Positions 51,604-63,400 of a stretch of DNA of 64,000 nucleotides are shown piece by piece. Both the position numbers and the translations under genes were made by a program. The first letter of the stretch is position 1. Every line of letters starts with the position of its first letter. Location of the stretch: NCBI RefSeq assembly GCF_019091135.1, contig NZ_JAGXJW010000051.1, positions 1 to 64,000 of the forward strand, in the 5' to 3' direction. Under the pieces are notes generated by a model. It was given only the letters and a program-made list of their open reading frames with translations. It was not told the origin of the DNA and ran no database searches. The DNA is from Cohnella sp. GbtcB17. Lineage in GTDB: Bacteria; Bacillota; Bacilli; Paenibacillales; Paenibacillaceae.

Positions 51604-54600
51604 TCAAGTTTTTAGCCACAGCACGAGCGAACGCATCTGTCTCTCAGCCCCTTCGGACAGCAGCGCGCGTCCTGCCTCGGTATCGGCGGCCGCCTTGCCG
51701 TTCCACTGATCCAGCTTCAGCTTGACCAGCTTCTGACGCCGGATAATCGTCTGAAAGGCGGCCTGGAGGCGGTCCGTCCGGCCGCGCGACTTCAGGTCGT
51801 CCGCTTCCGGCGCCAGGCTGAACACGCGTTTGCCGTTGTTTTCGATCCAATAGAGCCACTTGTCCCCGTCGAGCAGCAGAAAATTGCCCGGCTTGCGTGC
51901 GAACGACACGCCTTTCGATCCGGCCGGCCAGTCCGCAATCAGGCCGAAGGGATTGGCCGGATCCGCAGCCGACAGGACGGCCAGCTGTCCTTCGCCGCCG
52001 CTCGCGGGTCGCTTGACGGCATCGCGGAACGCCGGCGTGGCGAACTGCAAAGCGTCGAGTCCGCGGATAAAGGCTCCGCGCGTTACCAGCCCCCAAACCT
52101 CCAGCTGTCTGAGCACGCCCTGCAGAACGTCCCACGGATACGGGGATACCTTTGAGACCAGCTCCCGATTGACCATTCCGTACGTATCGAGCAAATGCTT
52201 CGTCCAGGCGAGCACCGGAGATTGCGTCTGTGCGGCGGGATCGCTGCCGGATGGGCGCACGGCTTCGTCGTCATCTATGTCGTCATCGTCATGACCGGCC
52301 GCTTCAAGCAGACTCGACACGGCATACCATCTGCCAAGTCCCGAGCCCGTCCGGCCTTGCGCGTGACGCCTGGCGCCCGCGGGATCGGCATGGAGCCGAA
52401 GCGGCGCGAATTGGTCGTTGGAGACGAGCCCCTCCCAAGCCAGGTCGATCAGCGCAGGCAGCAGCTCGGACGGTCGGGTGTCGGTCTCCCTGGACAGCTT
52501 CGTGAGGAAGCTCGCCCCACCCTCCCGCACGATCTTCGCCAGGCGCGGGTGACGCGAATTCGCTTCCTGACGCAGCGCGGCTTCCGCGTACGGCTCGTAC
52601 AGCGCCTTGTCTTCCGCGAGGAAAAAAGCGATCTTGCCTTCCCGTTCTTCCTCCTCCCGCCGGCCGATCCACAGCACCTCGCCCGTCGCGCACAGCAGGT
52701 CCAAGTCCTCCTTGCGGTAGCCCTGCACGCGCGCCGGCAAGATCAGCGTCTCCCAATGCGACAGCGGGAGGAAGATGCCCTGCAGCTTGCCGATCGCGGC
52801 GAGCAAGCCTTCTCCGCCCTGCATCTGTGAGCCCGGCAGGGCATGCTGGAGCAGCGCGATCTGGCTGCACCAGCGTATCGCGTCCGCCGGCTCTGCCTGG
52901 GATCTCGCCTGCCGCACCGACCAGCGGACGAGCTTGGAGGCGACCTGCACGCTCGTCCACAGCCGCTCGTCCTCGCCGGAGGCGTGCGGCGCGCGCCGGA
53001 TCAACTCCCGCTCGAGCAGCAGGCGGACGGCATCGGCCGCCTTCGTCAGGTCCAGCTGCGGATAACGCAGGACGAGATCCGCCTCGGTGAAGGACATCCG
53101 ATGATCCGCGTAGCGTCCCAGGATAAACAGGGCCGAAGCCGGGTCGTCAGGGAAGCGCGCGTACAACTCCGCTTCGTCGGCCGCGATATAACGCGGCTCT
53201 TCGTCGCCTGGCAAGCGGATCGCGGCGACGGCGCCGCGATCCTCAAGCTCGCTCAGCCAGGCAAGACTGCGCTCGCCCGCGGCTTTGACGATCTCGCCGG
53301 CCGTCAGGTCGCCTCTCGTCTTGAGCAGCGCGAGCAGATCCGCCGGACCGTCGGGCTCGCGCGCCTGCGACGACAGGCTCGCCTCCATTTGCGTCAGCGC
53401 TTCCTCGGCTATCGCCTGGCCGGCCTTGTCCCCGCCGAACAAATCGCGGGCCAGCTCCTGATTGATCTGTAAAATTTGGCGCCGCGTCGATTCGTCCAGG
53501 CCGTCCCCTTCATAGATACGCATGTTGACGTAGTCGGCCATGAACTGGGAGGCGAGCGGCGAAGGATGGGGCGTCTCGCGGACGACGATCTCAAGGCGGC
53601 CCTCGTCGACGGCCTCCAGCATGCGGCGCAGCTCGCCGAAGCTTAAATACTCGTGAAGCGCCTCGCGCATCGCTTCGCCCAGGTATGGGAACTGCGCGCC
53701 GTACGGGAGCGCCTTGCGGAGCAGCTCTTCGCTGCGCAGCCTCTTTTGCCACATCGGCGTGCGCGTGAAGCTGCGGGCGAGCAGCAGCGACGTCTCCGCG
53801 ATCTTGCGGAAGGCGACCGCGAGCAGCGGCGAGCCCGTCACCGCCTCGGACAGCAGCGACTCGACGTTGGACGTCGTCACCTGGCTCAAGATTCGCAGCC
53901 AGGAGGCGTCCCACTCCGGCAGCACGATCTCGATGCCGTTGTCCTTGGCGTTGCCGTACAGCCGGTAAGGCATGAGCAGCTCGAACTGCCGCTCGAGCGC
54001 CAGCAGCCAGGCCCGGTTCACGCTGCGCCCGAAAAAGTTGTGGATGACCATATGCGTCTGGTTCATCACGTCGCGGTAGTGCTCGACGACGATTCGCTTG
54101 TCGGTCGGCAAGGCGCTGGCCCGACGCTGGGCGCGAATATGGCCGATCAAGGATTCCGCCGCGGCGGCGTCCAGGCCGAATTCATCGCGCAGCCAAACGG
54201 TAGTCTCGCCGTCGAACGCGCGCGCCTCTTCCGCATCCGCGGCATCGGCGTCAAACGAATCCTCATCAAGGCCGAGACGACCGGCGATCTCCCGCCAGAA
54301 CGCGCCGATCTTCTCGCCGAGCTCGTACGATCGCCCGCCCGCTTCGTTGCGCCAGAAGGGCACCTCGCTGAACCGGTTCGCCGCTTCGGCGACGTACACG
54401 CGGTCGTTTTTGATCTCGCGGATCATCCACGAGCCCGCGCCGAGCTGGAAGACGTCGCCGACCCGGCTCTCCTGGATGAACTCCTCGTCGAGCTCGCCCA
54501 GATGCGCCCTGCTGTCCATATGATGAACCGGGTAGCCGCCGCTTTGCGGAATCGTGCCCGCCCCGCGCACGGCGGCTGCCCGGCCGACCGCTCTCGCCGT

Positions 54601-56064
54601 CAGGACATCCGTGCGCGCGTCCCAATCGAGCAGCGGCCTGAAAAAAGGATAAAACCCGGACAGCACCTTCAGCATGTCCTTGAACCGCCGTTCGTCGTAT
54701 CCCCGATAGCTGTCGCTGCGCCTGACGAGGCGCAGCAGATCGTCCAGACGCCAGTCGTCCATGGACACGATGGCCGTCGTCTGCTGCGACAGCACGTCCA
54801 TCGGCCCGTACGGGATCTCGATATCCTCGATCTCGCGCCGCGAGACGAGCCGGCTCAGCACGGCGGCCTCGGGCAGGAGCGCCTTGGTCCGCATGATCAT
54901 GAGTCCCCGGCTCTCCTCGCCCACGCCATGCCCCGCGCGGCCGATCCGCTGAATGCCGCGGTCGGCTGCGAGCGGCGTATCGATCTGAATGACGAGGTCG
55001 ATATGGCCGATATCAATGCCAAGCTCGAGCGAAGATGTCGCCACGATGCAGCGCAGCTCGCCGTTCTTGAGCAGACGCTCGGCTTCGAGACGGCGCTCGC
55101 GCGCCAGGCTGCCGTGATGGGACCGCGCCATCTCGTAGCCGACATGGTCGTTCAGGCGCAGCGTCAGCCGCTCGGAGAGCCGCCTGCTGTTCACGAACAG
55201 CAGCACGGATCGGCTGTCCGCCATCGCTTCCATGATCCGGTCGAGCAGCGGCTTCCAGACGGCTTCGCGTCCCGCCCCAGGCGCGGACGGCTCGGGCACA
55301 GTCACCTTGACGCTCAGCCGCTTCGTCATGCCGCTCTCGACGATCTCCACCGGGCGGGGCCGCATCGCGCCCTCGCCGCTGTCCCGCTCCGGCGTCTCCT
55401 CCCAGCCGCCGAGAAACTGCGCGACGCGAGACAGCGGCTTCTGCGTTGCTGACACGCCGATCCGCTGGACCGGACGGCCGCACAGGGCGGCGAGCCGTTC
55501 GAGCGACAGCGACAGAAGCGCGCCGCGCTTGTCCGCGGCCAGACCGTGGATCTCGTCCACGATGCCCTGCTCGACGGTTGACAGCATGTCCCGGCCTTTG
55601 GCCGAAGTGAGCAGCAAATAGAACGACTCCGGCGTCGTGACCAGCAGATCCGGCGGGCGGCGCAGCATGGCCGCCCGCTTTGCTTGCGTCGTATCCCCGG
55701 TACGAACCTCGCTCCGGATGCCCGGCCAACGCTCTCCCCGCTCGGCCGCCCAGGCGTCCAGCTGCTGCGCGAAGCCCGTCACGTGATGATGTATATCGTT
55801 GTTCAGCGCCTTCAGCGGCGTCACGTACAGCGTGCGCAGGACAGACGCCCGCTTGCCGTCCCCGCCGGCGCTCGCGATGCGATCGAGACAGGGCAGCAAC
55901 GCCGCCAGCGTTTTGCCGGATCCGGTCGGCGCCGCGATGAGCGTATGCTTTCCCTGCGCGATCGAAGCCCAGGCTTTTTGCTGTACGTCGGTCGGCTCTC
56001 CGAAGGACGAGGCGAACCAGGCGGACAGCACGGGGTGGAACGGCGGCTTGCGGTCCTCAGTCAA
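51604..56064 (-). CDS. lhr: Lhr-type large DEAD/DEAH helicase
   Basis: 1486 residues, the size of long Lhr helicases. Walker A APTGSGKT (45-52), VTPLKALNND (81-90), DEIH (170-173), SAT (205-207), LLFVNSRRLSERL and QRIGRAGH as motif VI. A long helicase C-terminal part (about 440-1486) holds the Lhr winged-helix and DUF4-like domains. Lhr unwinds RNA-DNA hybrids and DNA and is linked to repair in mycobacteria. Start at TTG 56064; AAAGAAG is a weak binding site, so the start is uncertain. Monocistronic. Confidence 0.92.
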   Translation of the reverse strand: MTEDRKPPFHPVLSAWFASSFGEPTDVQQKAWASIAQGKHTLIAAPTGSGKTLAALLPCLDRIASAGGDGKRASVLRTLYVTPLKALNNDIHHHVTGFAQQLDAWAAERGERWPGIRSEVRTGDTTQAKRAAMLRRPPDLLVTTPESFYLLLTSAKGRDMLSTVEQGIVDEIHGLAADKRGALLSLSLERLAALCGRPVQRIGVSATQKPLSRVAQFLGGWEETPERDSGEGAMRPRPVEIVESGMTKRLSVKVTVPEPSAPGAGREAVWKPLLDRIMEAMADSRSVLLFVNSRRLSERLTLRLNDHVGYEMARSHHGSLARERRLEAERLLKNGELRCIVATSSLELGIDIGHIDLVIQIDTPLAADRGIQRIGRAGHGVGEESRGLMIMRTKALLPEAAVLSRLVSRREIEDIEIPYGPMDVLSQQTTAIVSMDDWRLDDLLRLVRRSDSYRGYDERRFKDMLKVLSGFYPFFRPLLDWDARTDVLTARAVGRAAAVRGAGTIPQSGGYPVHHMDSRAHLGELDEEFIQESRVGDVFQLGAGSWMIREIKNDRVYVAEAANRFSEVPFWRNEAGGRSYELGEKIGAFWREIAGRLGLDEDSFDADAADAEEARAFDGETTVWLRDEFGLDAAAAESLIGHIRAQRRASALPTDKRIVVEHYRDVMNQTHMVIHNFFGRSVNRAWLLALERQFELLMPYRLYGNAKDNGIEIVLPEWDASWLRILSQVTTSNVESLLSEAVTGSPLLAVAFRKIAETSLLLARSFTRTPMWQKRLRSEELLRKALPYGAQFPYLGEAMREALHEYLSFGELRRMLEAVDEGRLEIVVRETPHPSPLASQFMADYVNMRIYEGDGLDESTRRQILQINQELARDLFGGDKAGQAIAEEALTQMEASLSSQAREPDGPADLLALLKTRGDLTAGEIVKAAGERSLAWLSELEDRGAVAAIRLPGDEEPRYIAADEAELYARFPDDPASALFILGRYADHRMSFTEADLVLRYPQLDLTKAADAVRLLLERELIRRAPHASGEDERLWTSVQVASKLVRWSVRQARSQAEPADAIRWCSQIALLQHALPGSQMQGGEGLLAAIGKLQGIFLPLSHWETLILPARVQGYRKEDLDLLCATGEVLWIGRREEEEREGKIAFFLAEDKALYEPYAEAALRQEANSRHPRLAKIVREGGASFLTKLSRETDTRPSELLPALIDLAWEGLVSNDQFAPLRLHADPAGARRHAQGRTGSGLGRWYAVSSLLEAAGHDDDDIDDDEAVRPSGSDPAAQTQSPVLAWTKHLLDTYGMVNRELVSKVSPYPWDVLQGVLRQLEVWGLVTRGAFIRGLDALQFATPAFRDAVKRPASGGEGQLAVLSAADPANPFGLIADWPAGSKGVSFARKPGNFLLLDGDKWLYWIENNGKRVFSLAPEADDLKSRGRTDRLQAAFQTIIRRQKLVKLKLDQWNGKAAADTEAGRALLSEGAERQMRSLVLWLKT

Positions 56065-56092
56065 CGGAATCGCTTCTTTCTTGTCTTAAGGA

Positions 56093-58714
56093 TTATCGTC
56101 CGAAAAATTTGCCGATCATTTCCTTGACCAGGCTCGAGTAAATCGGTTTGCTCATATATTCGTCCATTCCCGCGGCCATGAAGCGCTCCCGATCTCCCTT
56201 GAGCGCGTTCGCCGTAACCGCTACGATGATCGGACACGTCTTGGCCGACAGGCGTTCGCGAATCATCCGCGTCGCCTCGATGCCGTCGACGCCCGGCATC
56301 TGCACCTCCATGAAAATCAGGTCGAACGCCTCGCGCGTCGCCGCCTCTACCGCTTCGTTGCCGTGCGCGGCGATCAGGACGCGATGGCCGAGCTTTTCGA
56401 GAATTTTTTGCATGACAAGCTGATTGATCTTGTTGTCCTCGGCGACGAGAATCCGCAGCGGGCGGGGCGCCCCCTCCTCCGGTTCCCCCGTCGGCTGAAC
56501 GGCCGATCGGTCGGGCGCAACCGCGGGCTCGAGCGAGACCGTGAACGAGAACGCGGCGCCCTGCTCCTCCTGCTGCTCGAGCCAGATGTCGCCGCCCATC
56601 AGCACGGCAAGCTTTTTGCTGATCGCAAGTCCCAATCCCGTTCCTTCCGTTTCTCTCGTATACTGATTGTCGATCTGGTAAAAGGGCTGGAAAAGATTGG
56701 ACGCCTTTTCCTTCGGAATGCCGATCCCCGTATCCTTCACCGTGAACTTAAGCCCGAGCTTGCCCCGCTCGGCCGCTGTCCGCACGACATTCACGTACAC
56801 GCCTCCCGACGTCGTAAATTTGACGGCGTTGCTGAGCAGGTTCATCAAGATTTGCTTTAACCTGCTGGCATCGCCGACGGCATGACCGGGAACGTCGCGA
56901 TCGACCGACACCTCGATCCGAAGCCCCTTGTCCCTCGCCCTGGCCGAGACGATGTCGACCGCTTCGGATACGCTGGCGCGCACGTCGAACGTATCCAACG
57001 ATAGCTCCGTCTTGCCCGAATCGATCTTGGAAAAATCCAGAATCTCGCCGATGATCGCGAGCAGCGTCTCTCCGCTCTTGCGGACGACGTTCAGGTAGCT
57101 GCGCTGCGTCTCGGTCAGATTGTCGAAGTCGAGCAGCAGGTCCGTCATGCCGATGATGCCGTTCATCGGCGTGCGGATCTCATGGCTCATCATCGCGAGA
57201 AACTCGCTTTTCGCCTTGTTCGTCGATTCGGCGCTTTCCTTTTCGATCAGCAGCTTTTTTTGTTCGGTAATGTCTTTGATGATCAAATAGTAGCCGACGT
57301 TTTCGCCGTGAATGATGATCGGCGCGAGCGTCGTCAGCACTTCGCGCGTGCTGCCGTCCTTGTGCGTAATTTTGTCGTTCTGGCGAATCTCCGCCTCCGA
57401 GGCGACGACGTTGCCGCGAAGTGGAGCGAAGCGCCGCCAGCCCGTGAAGCTGGCGATCGGATAACCGATCATCTCGCTTACCGTATAGCCGGTCAAATCT
57501 TGCGCGACCTGATTGGCATTGATGACGCGTCCTTCCAGGTCGATGGAGACGACGGCATCGTGATTGTATTTTTTGAGCGACGTGTACCTTTCGACGCTCT
57601 CTTGCAGCTTAAGCTCGACGAGCTTGCGGTCGGTGATGTCCTGCACGGAGCCGACGAGACCGGATGCATCTCCAAGCTCCGAATAGACGGCGGTGCCCCG
57701 GACGTGCAAGTACCTGACCGTCGTGTCCTGCAGCGGCAGCCGCGTTTCGAAGCTGATCTCTCCGCCCTTCGCGACTTCCTTCGCCAGCTCCGCGAAGTCC
57801 GCGCGATCCTCGGCGGCGACGAGATTGGACAGCGTCAACGCCTCGCTCGCCGGGCGATCGGCGGCATTCTCGTAGATACGGGCCAAATTCGCGGAATGGG
57901 AGAACCGTCCGCTCGCCGACTCCCACTCCCAACTGCCGATCGCCGCGATCCGTTCGGCTTCCGCGAACATGCTCTCATGCTTTTTGCGCGCCGAGATCTC
58001 GCGGCCGACGAACAACTTGAACGGCTTCCCGCTTTTTCCCTCGATCTGCTTGACGCCGACTTCGAACCAGCGCGTTTTGCCGTCTTTGCGTCTCAGCCTG
58101 TATTCCTTTAGCTCATCTGTCTTTGGACACTGGCTTGTATAGCATTGCAGATCTTCCGGATCAAAAAGAATGCTTTCGTCCGAGCCGGCGAGCTCGTCCT
58201 GCCGATAGCCGAGCAGACCATAAGCATTCGGCGACACTTCGAGAATGCGCCCCTCGTGATCGCATATGTAATAGAGATCGACGATGTTTTCGCCGATAAT
58301 ACGCTGCCGTTCCCGGAGCGCCTCGAGCTCGTCCTCGGTACGGCGGTCAGCCTCCTGCGACTTGTAAAATTGCCAAAGCGTAAGCGTTTCCCCTCCGACC
58401 TCAGCCTCAATCGTCGCTGCGGACGCCTCGAACCTGACCGGCTTGCCGCCGCTGTTCTTGAGCGCAACGCTGAATATTTCGCCCAAAGCCGGTCTCGTCG
58501 CTCCCGGTCCTTCCGCTCGCTCCTGTCCGGCCGAATCGAACAGCGCTTCGACGGGAGCGCCCTGAAGAACGTTTTTATCGAATCCCAACAAGCTCGCCAT
58601 CGCGTCGTTGACAACGACCCATCTGCCGGCGGCATTCGCGATTCCGACCCCGTGACGCGACAATTCAAACCATTGTTCCCCCATGCTGTGCAAGGACTGC
58701 GGCAAGCCCGACAT
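56093..58714 (-). CDS. Four-PAS hybrid histidine kinase with Glu in the receiver
   Basis: 873 residues: four PAS domains (about 12-115, 140-245, 255-370, 380-485; [20 protein letters not shown] starts it), HisKA with His511 ([12 protein letters not shown]), HATPase ([27 protein letters not shown]) and a C-terminal receiver. The receiver has acidic AEDNKIN and Lys in EYMSKP, but the phospho-acceptor Asp is Glu803 (LIFMEVQMP; codon GAG). Glu mimics phospho-Asp in many receivers. No membrane helix. ATG at 58714 with AAAGGGG upstream; the TTG at 58753 is poorer. Confidence 0.9.
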   Translation of the reverse strand: MSGLPQSLHSMGEQWFELSRHGVGIANAAGRWVVVNDAMASLLGFDKNVLQGAPVEALFDSAGQERAEGPGATRPALGEIFSVALKNSGGKPVRFEASAATIEAEVGGETLTLWQFYKSQEADRRTEDELEALRERQRIIGENIVDLYYICDHEGRILEVSPNAYGLLGYRQDELAGSDESILFDPEDLQCYTSQCPKTDELKEYRLRRKDGKTRWFEVGVKQIEGKSGKPFKLFVGREISARKKHESMFAEAERIAAIGSWEWESASGRFSHSANLARIYENAADRPASEALTLSNLVAAEDRADFAELAKEVAKGGEISFETRLPLQDTTVRYLHVRGTAVYSELGDASGLVGSVQDITDRKLVELKLQESVERYTSLKKYNHDAVVSIDLEGRVINANQVAQDLTGYTVSEMIGYPIASFTGWRRFAPLRGNVVASEAEIRQNDKITHKDGSTREVLTTLAPIIIHGENVGYYLIIKDITEQKKLLIEKESAESTNKAKSEFLAMMSHEIRTPMNGIIGMTDLLLDFDNLTETQRSYLNVVRKSGETLLAIIGEILDFSKIDSGKTELSLDTFDVRASVSEAVDIVSARARDKGLRIEVSVDRDVPGHAVGDASRLKQILMNLLSNAVKFTTSGGVYVNVVRTAAERGKLGLKFTVKDTGIGIPKEKASNLFQPFYQIDNQYTRETEGTGLGLAISKKLAVLMGGDIWLEQQEEQGAAFSFTVSLEPAVAPDRSAVQPTGEPEEGAPRPLRILVAEDNKINQLVMQKILEKLGHRVLIAAHGNEAVEAATREAFDLIFMEVQMPGVDGIEATRMIRERLSAKTCPIIVAVTANALKGDRERFMAAGMDEYMSKPIYSSLVKEMIGKFFGR

Positions 58715-58810
58715 CGCGTTTACCCCTTTCGCATGTCCGCCGATCTGTTTCAAGTCTTCACGGACTGTCTATACCCCGATTGGCCTATCCTCAAACATCT
58801 TGATGAATTA

Positions 58811-58840
58811 AGAAAAAGACTGTCGAATCTTCGACAGTCT
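58811..58840 (-). terminator. Terminator after the glucosaminidase gene
   Basis: AGACTGTCGA-atct-TCGACAGTCT (10-bp stem) followed on the minus strand by TTTTTCTTAATT. Confidence 0.95.
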
Positions 58841-58866
58841 GACGCTAATGCCATTATACCGTATGG

Positions 58867-60045
58867 CTACAATTTTCGGTAATCGCTTTTCATGATTCCT
58901 TTGACCTTTCCGGCCCAGCTTGAGCTCGCCGGGCAATATTTGGCGGCGACTTTATCGATGGTCGTCAAGCCTTTGTCCACGTATTTGTCCGACAGCAATT
59001 GCCCGAACTTGCGCACCGAATCGGCCTTCGTCTTGAAGCTGAACGCTTTATTGTTCGGATCTCCGGACGTCGCGTTCAAGCCAAATAAATTGTTTTTGGT
59101 GCGGGACAGCTTGCTCTTCCCGTTGCCGCTCTCGAGCTTCATGACCGCGATCGTGAACAAGGCATTGATGCCGTATTCCTCCTCGATCTCCAGGACGACA
59201 TCCTCGATGCCGTGTCCGGCGAGCGCCGTCCCTTTGAACAGCCTCGCTATATGCGCTTCGGTCAAGCCAGAGTCGGACTGGACGCGATTGCTCGGACTTG
59301 GCGGATCCTGGAGGGCTTCATTCGCGCCTTCCGATTGTGCGGAGCTTGCCCCGCTCTGCTCGGTCTGCTGCCGGGACAGCGGCGGCGCAGGATCCTTCTT
59401 CGGAGCAGGCGGGGGATCTCCCGGGTTGCGGCCGGCTGTCGTCTCGAGCGGATCGATCTTTGAAGCGTAGCCGCCATGAACGTAGCCGCCCTCGCTTAGA
59501 CGAAGCCAGCCCTTTTCCGTAACTGCAGCTACCTCCAGGCGTGCGCCCCGCTCTACGACGCGCAGCACCTTGGAGCCGTTGTAAGGGTTGGCGCGCACGT
59601 TCAAATAATAAGCCGTTACTTCGTATATATCGGCCGCCGGCGCTTGCTGGATCTTCTTCGGGGCCTCCGGGCCGTTCTTTTCGTCTTTGCCGTCAACCGT
59701 GCTCTCCGGCTTCGAACCGAGCTCTTCGTCTAGCGTAAATTTAAGCGGCTTTTTTCGATCGTCTGCGGGCAGTTCGTTGGGATTGGCTAAGGACGGGCCG
59801 TGCTGGTAGGACAGATTTATCGTAGCCGGGAGAGGAAGGACAGGCAAAGCTAGCGGTTGCGGCAGAGGCTGGCTTTCGGGCTCGGTATCGGCCGCTTCAG
59901 AGGGGAGCGACGGCTTCGAGATCGGAGCCGCTACGGCGAGCGGGGCCGGGTCCTGCATGGCTGCGAGCGAGGTCAGGCCAAGCGTTGCAAATAACGTCGC
60001 GACGATCAGTACGACAAGGGGGAACCGCTTCTTATCTCCACGCAT
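58867..60045 (-). CDS. SH3b and glucosaminidase cell-wall hydrolase
   Basis: 392 residues. One N-terminal helix (PLVVLIVATLFATLGLTSLA) as signal or anchor, a Pro-rich linker, one bacterial SH3 domain (about 142-198: EVTAYYLNVRANPYNGSKVL to YVHGGYASKID), a second linker and a C-terminal glucosaminidase domain (IARLFKGTALAGHG to the end) with catalytic Glu305 in IAVMKLESGNGKSKLSRT and NNLFGLNA. It cleaves GlcNAc-MurNAc bonds of peptidoglycan. ATG at 60045 with GAGAGGTG upstream; the frame to 60210 is longer but lacks a binding site. Monocistronic. Confidence 0.9.
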   Translation of the reverse strand: MRGDKKRFPLVVLIVATLFATLGLTSLAAMQDPAPLAVAAPISKPSLPSEAADTEPESQPLPQPLALPVLPLPATINLSYQHGPSLANPNELPADDRKKPLKFTLDEELGSKPESTVDGKDEKNGPEAPKKIQQAPAADIYEVTAYYLNVRANPYNGSKVLRVVERGARLEVAAVTEKGWLRLSEGGYVHGGYASKIDPLETTAGRNPGDPPPAPKKDPAPPLSRQQTEQSGASSAQSEGANEALQDPPSPSNRVQSDSGLTEAHIARLFKGTALAGHGIEDVVLEIEEEYGINALFTIAVMKLESGNGKSKLSRTKNNLFGLNATSGDPNNKAFSFKTKADSVRKFGQLLSDKYVDKGLTTIDKVAAKYCPASSSWAGKVKGIMKSDYRKL

Positions 60046-60313
60046 AACTGCACCTCTCTTCTTTTGATGAAGGACGAGCGAATCGTGAATATAGGATAGA
60101 TTGTACAGACGGCTCCCTGAAAAACATGTCAATTCGTCAACGAATATTTGCATTTCCTTTGTCGACGAAGCGTGCGAAAACGCGTCTTCTCCCTTTCCAT
60201 GCGTTGTCATTCAACGTATTCCCGCATGTATCCGTTCCCGCTGGCAGGTCGTGTCGTCTTCTGGTGCGTTCGGCTTAGGCAGTCGCCAGCCAAGCGGCAG
60301 GCTTATAGACGCG

Positions 60314-60372
60314 CAAAAAAGCAGGAACGCCTCCCTTCATCGGTCCGATGAATCGGGGAACGTCCCTGCTTC
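60314..60372 (-). terminator. Terminator after the HAMP-array hybrid kinase
   Basis: GCAGGGACG and CGTTCCTGC pair around a long loop, followed on the minus strand by TTTTTTGCG. It ends the large kinase gene. The stretch 60046-60411 holds nothing else I recognise. Confidence 0.85.
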
Positions 60373-60411
60373 TTTTCCTGCATTAGCTCCTTACATCCGC
60401 CACTCGCCTGC

Positions 60412-63400
60412 TTAGCTGTCGTCGCCGCGATCCAGCCAGCTCCGCATCATCGCCAGCAGCTGCGCGCTGTTGACCGGCTTGGTGATATAGTCGGAGGCAC
60501 CCGCCTCGAGGCACAGCTCCCTGTCGCCCTTCATGGCCTTCGCCGTCAGCGCGATGATCGGCAGCTCCGCAAACGCCGGGTTTGCCCGAATCGCGCGGGT
60601 CGTCTCGTAGCCGTCCATGACCGGCATCATAATGTCCATCAGCACAATGCTGACGTCCGGCGTCGTCTCCAGGATGTCGATCGCCGCCTGGCCGTTCTCC
60701 GCCGGCAGCACAGTCATCTGGTGGCGCTCCAGAATCGTCGTCAGCGCGAAGATGTTGCGCACGGCGTCGTCCACGACGAGCACCTTGCGCGATTGAATCG
60801 CTTCGTCGGATTGGTAGATCCGTTCAAGCGCCTCTCGCGATCCCGCCGGGAGCTCGTCGGATCTCCGATGCAGGAACAGCGTCGTCTCGTCCATCAGTTG
60901 AACGGCCGTGCGCGCTTCCTTCACGACGGAGGACTTTAATATTTCCTCCCATTCCTCCTGCTCTTCCCCGCTCAGCTTGAGGCCGCCTTCCACGACGATC
61001 GGGATGCGCCTGCCCGCCGACTTCTTCTGAATCTCGCGCAGGAACTTGGGCATCGGCATATCGGACAGCTCGCCTTCCGTCACGACGCAGTCGAACGGCT
61101 TCACGCCGATCTGGTTGAGCGCCTTGCGCGCCGTGTCCACCGCGGTTATCTTGAGCGTGCCGCCCGCGAGCGAGTCGACGATCTGCTTCCTCCGTTCGGG
61201 AGACTTCACGACGGCGAGCAGCTGACGCTCCCCGCGCGACGCGAATGCGTTCAGACTCTCAAGCGCCAGATCGAGCTCGTCGTTGGTGACGGGCTTGCAC
61301 AGATAATCGTAAACGCCTTTGCGCAGCAGCTCCGTCTTGTCTTCGTCCACGGTGATGACGCATACCGGAATGTGGCGGACCGACATATCGTTTTTCAGAT
61401 GCTCCAGCACGAGCCAGCCGTCGGTGTCGCTCAAATGGAGATCCAGCGTGATCGCCATCGGGTTGTATTTTTTAGCCAGCTCCAACGCCTGAAGCCCTTT
61501 GGACGTGATCACCGTCTTGATGCCTTTGCGGCTCAGCGCATCCTGAACGATCTCGCAGAACTTCAGATCGTCCTCGACGATCAGGAAGACGGGATCGCCC
61601 GGTTCGATATCGTCACGATCGTCCCGGAGCTCCTCCCCTTGCGTCGGCGGAGTCAGCCGGATCCGCTTAGGCGGAGACACGTCGATGACCTCGGGCACAT
61701 GCCTCGGCTTCGGTTCGGGCTGAACGTCCCAGACGTCGATCGGCAAATACAAGTTGAACACGCTGCCGCTGCCCGGTTCGCTGAACAGGGTGATCTCCCC
61801 GCCGAGCATCTCCGCAATCTCGGTAGAGATCGTCAGCCCCAGGCCGGTGCCGCCGTATACCCGGTTCGTGCTGCCGTCCGCTTGCTGGAATGCCTCGAAG
61901 ATGATCTGCTGCTTGTCCTTCGGAATGCCGATGCCCGTGTCGCTTACGGTAAAGCAAAGCACCGAGGCCGCCCGGTTCAGCCGATCCGCGCTCTCGCTCC
62001 AGCCTTCCGTCGCCTTGCGCACGCGGAGCATGATCTCCCCTTTTTCCGTGAACTTGAAGGCGTTGGAGAGCAGGTTTTTCAATATTTGCTGCAACCGCTT
62101 CTGATCGCTCACGATGCGCGTCGGCACCTCGGGTTCGACCTTGATGCGGAACGACAGCAGGCGCTCGTCCACCATATGGCGGAAGGACCGGTCGAGCCCG
62201 TCCGTCAACTCCCTGATGTTCAGCTCGCTGTACTCGGCCGATACCGTTCCCGATTCGATCTTAGACAGATCCAATATATCGTTGATCAGATTCAGCAGCT
62301 CGTGACCGGATTCCTGGATCGTCTTGGCAAACTTCACCTGATGCTCGGCCAGATTGCCGTCCAGATTTTCCGCCAGCTGCTCGGCGAGCAGCAGCAGCGA
62401 ATTGAGCGGCGTGCGAAGCTCGTGCGACATGTTCGCCAGAAACTCGGACTTGTACCGGGACGTGAGCGCCAGCTGCTCGGCCTTTTCCTCGAGGAATCGC
62501 CTTGCGACTTCTACCTCGTTGTTTTTGCTCTCGACCTCGGCCTTCTGGATGACGAGCAGCTTGGCTTTGTCCTCCAGCTCCTCGTTCGTGTTCTGCAGCT
62601 CGAGCTGCTGCTTCTGCAGCTCCTCGGTCAGCGACTGGGACTGAATGAGCAGCTCTTCGGTTCGCCGGTTCGCCTGCATCGTATTGATGACGATGCCGAT
62701 CGAATCCGTCAGCTGATCCAGCAGTGCGATATCGATCTCGCTGAACGCCCTGAACGAAGCCAGCTCCAGTACCGCAAGCACCTGCTCTTCGAAAATGATC
62801 GGCAGCAGCACGATGTTGAGCGGCGTGGCTTCACCGAGCGCGGATGTGATCACCACGTAATCGCCGGGCACATTGGTCAGCAAAATCCGCTGCTTCTCGA
62901 TCAGGCATTGGCCGACGAGGCCTTCGCCCGCGCGGAATTCGTTCGAGAGATGCTTGCGGTTGTGGAACGCATAGCTCGCGAACAGCTTCAGGACGGACTG
63001 TCCGTTCACGACTTCGTTCATATAGAAGACGCCGTGCTGCATGGAGACGAGCGGGGCTAGCTCCGACAGGATCATGCGGCAGACGGCGTACAGATCCCGT
63101 TGCCCTTGCATGAGCCTCGAGATTTTCGCGAGATTCGTCTTCAGCCAGTCCTGCTCGGTATTGATCCGTGTCGTCTCCTTGAGATTGCGGATCATCTCGT
63201 TGATGTTGTCCTTCAGCGTCTCGACTTCGCCGGCCGCCGCGACATCGATCGTCCGCGACAAGTCGCCGTTCGTCACCGCGGTGGCGACGTTCGTGATCGC
63301 GCGCACCTGCGTCGTTAGCGTGCTCGCCATGTAGTTGACGTTGTCGGTCAGATCGCGCCAGGTGCCGGCGGCGCCCGGCACGCTCGCCTGTCCGCCCAGC

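Noticed and set aside
60101-60415. Plus-strand open frame of 104 codons opposite the kinase/glucosaminidase gap
   Set aside because: No ribosome binding site, codon use unlike neighbours, and it covers a terminator hairpin.
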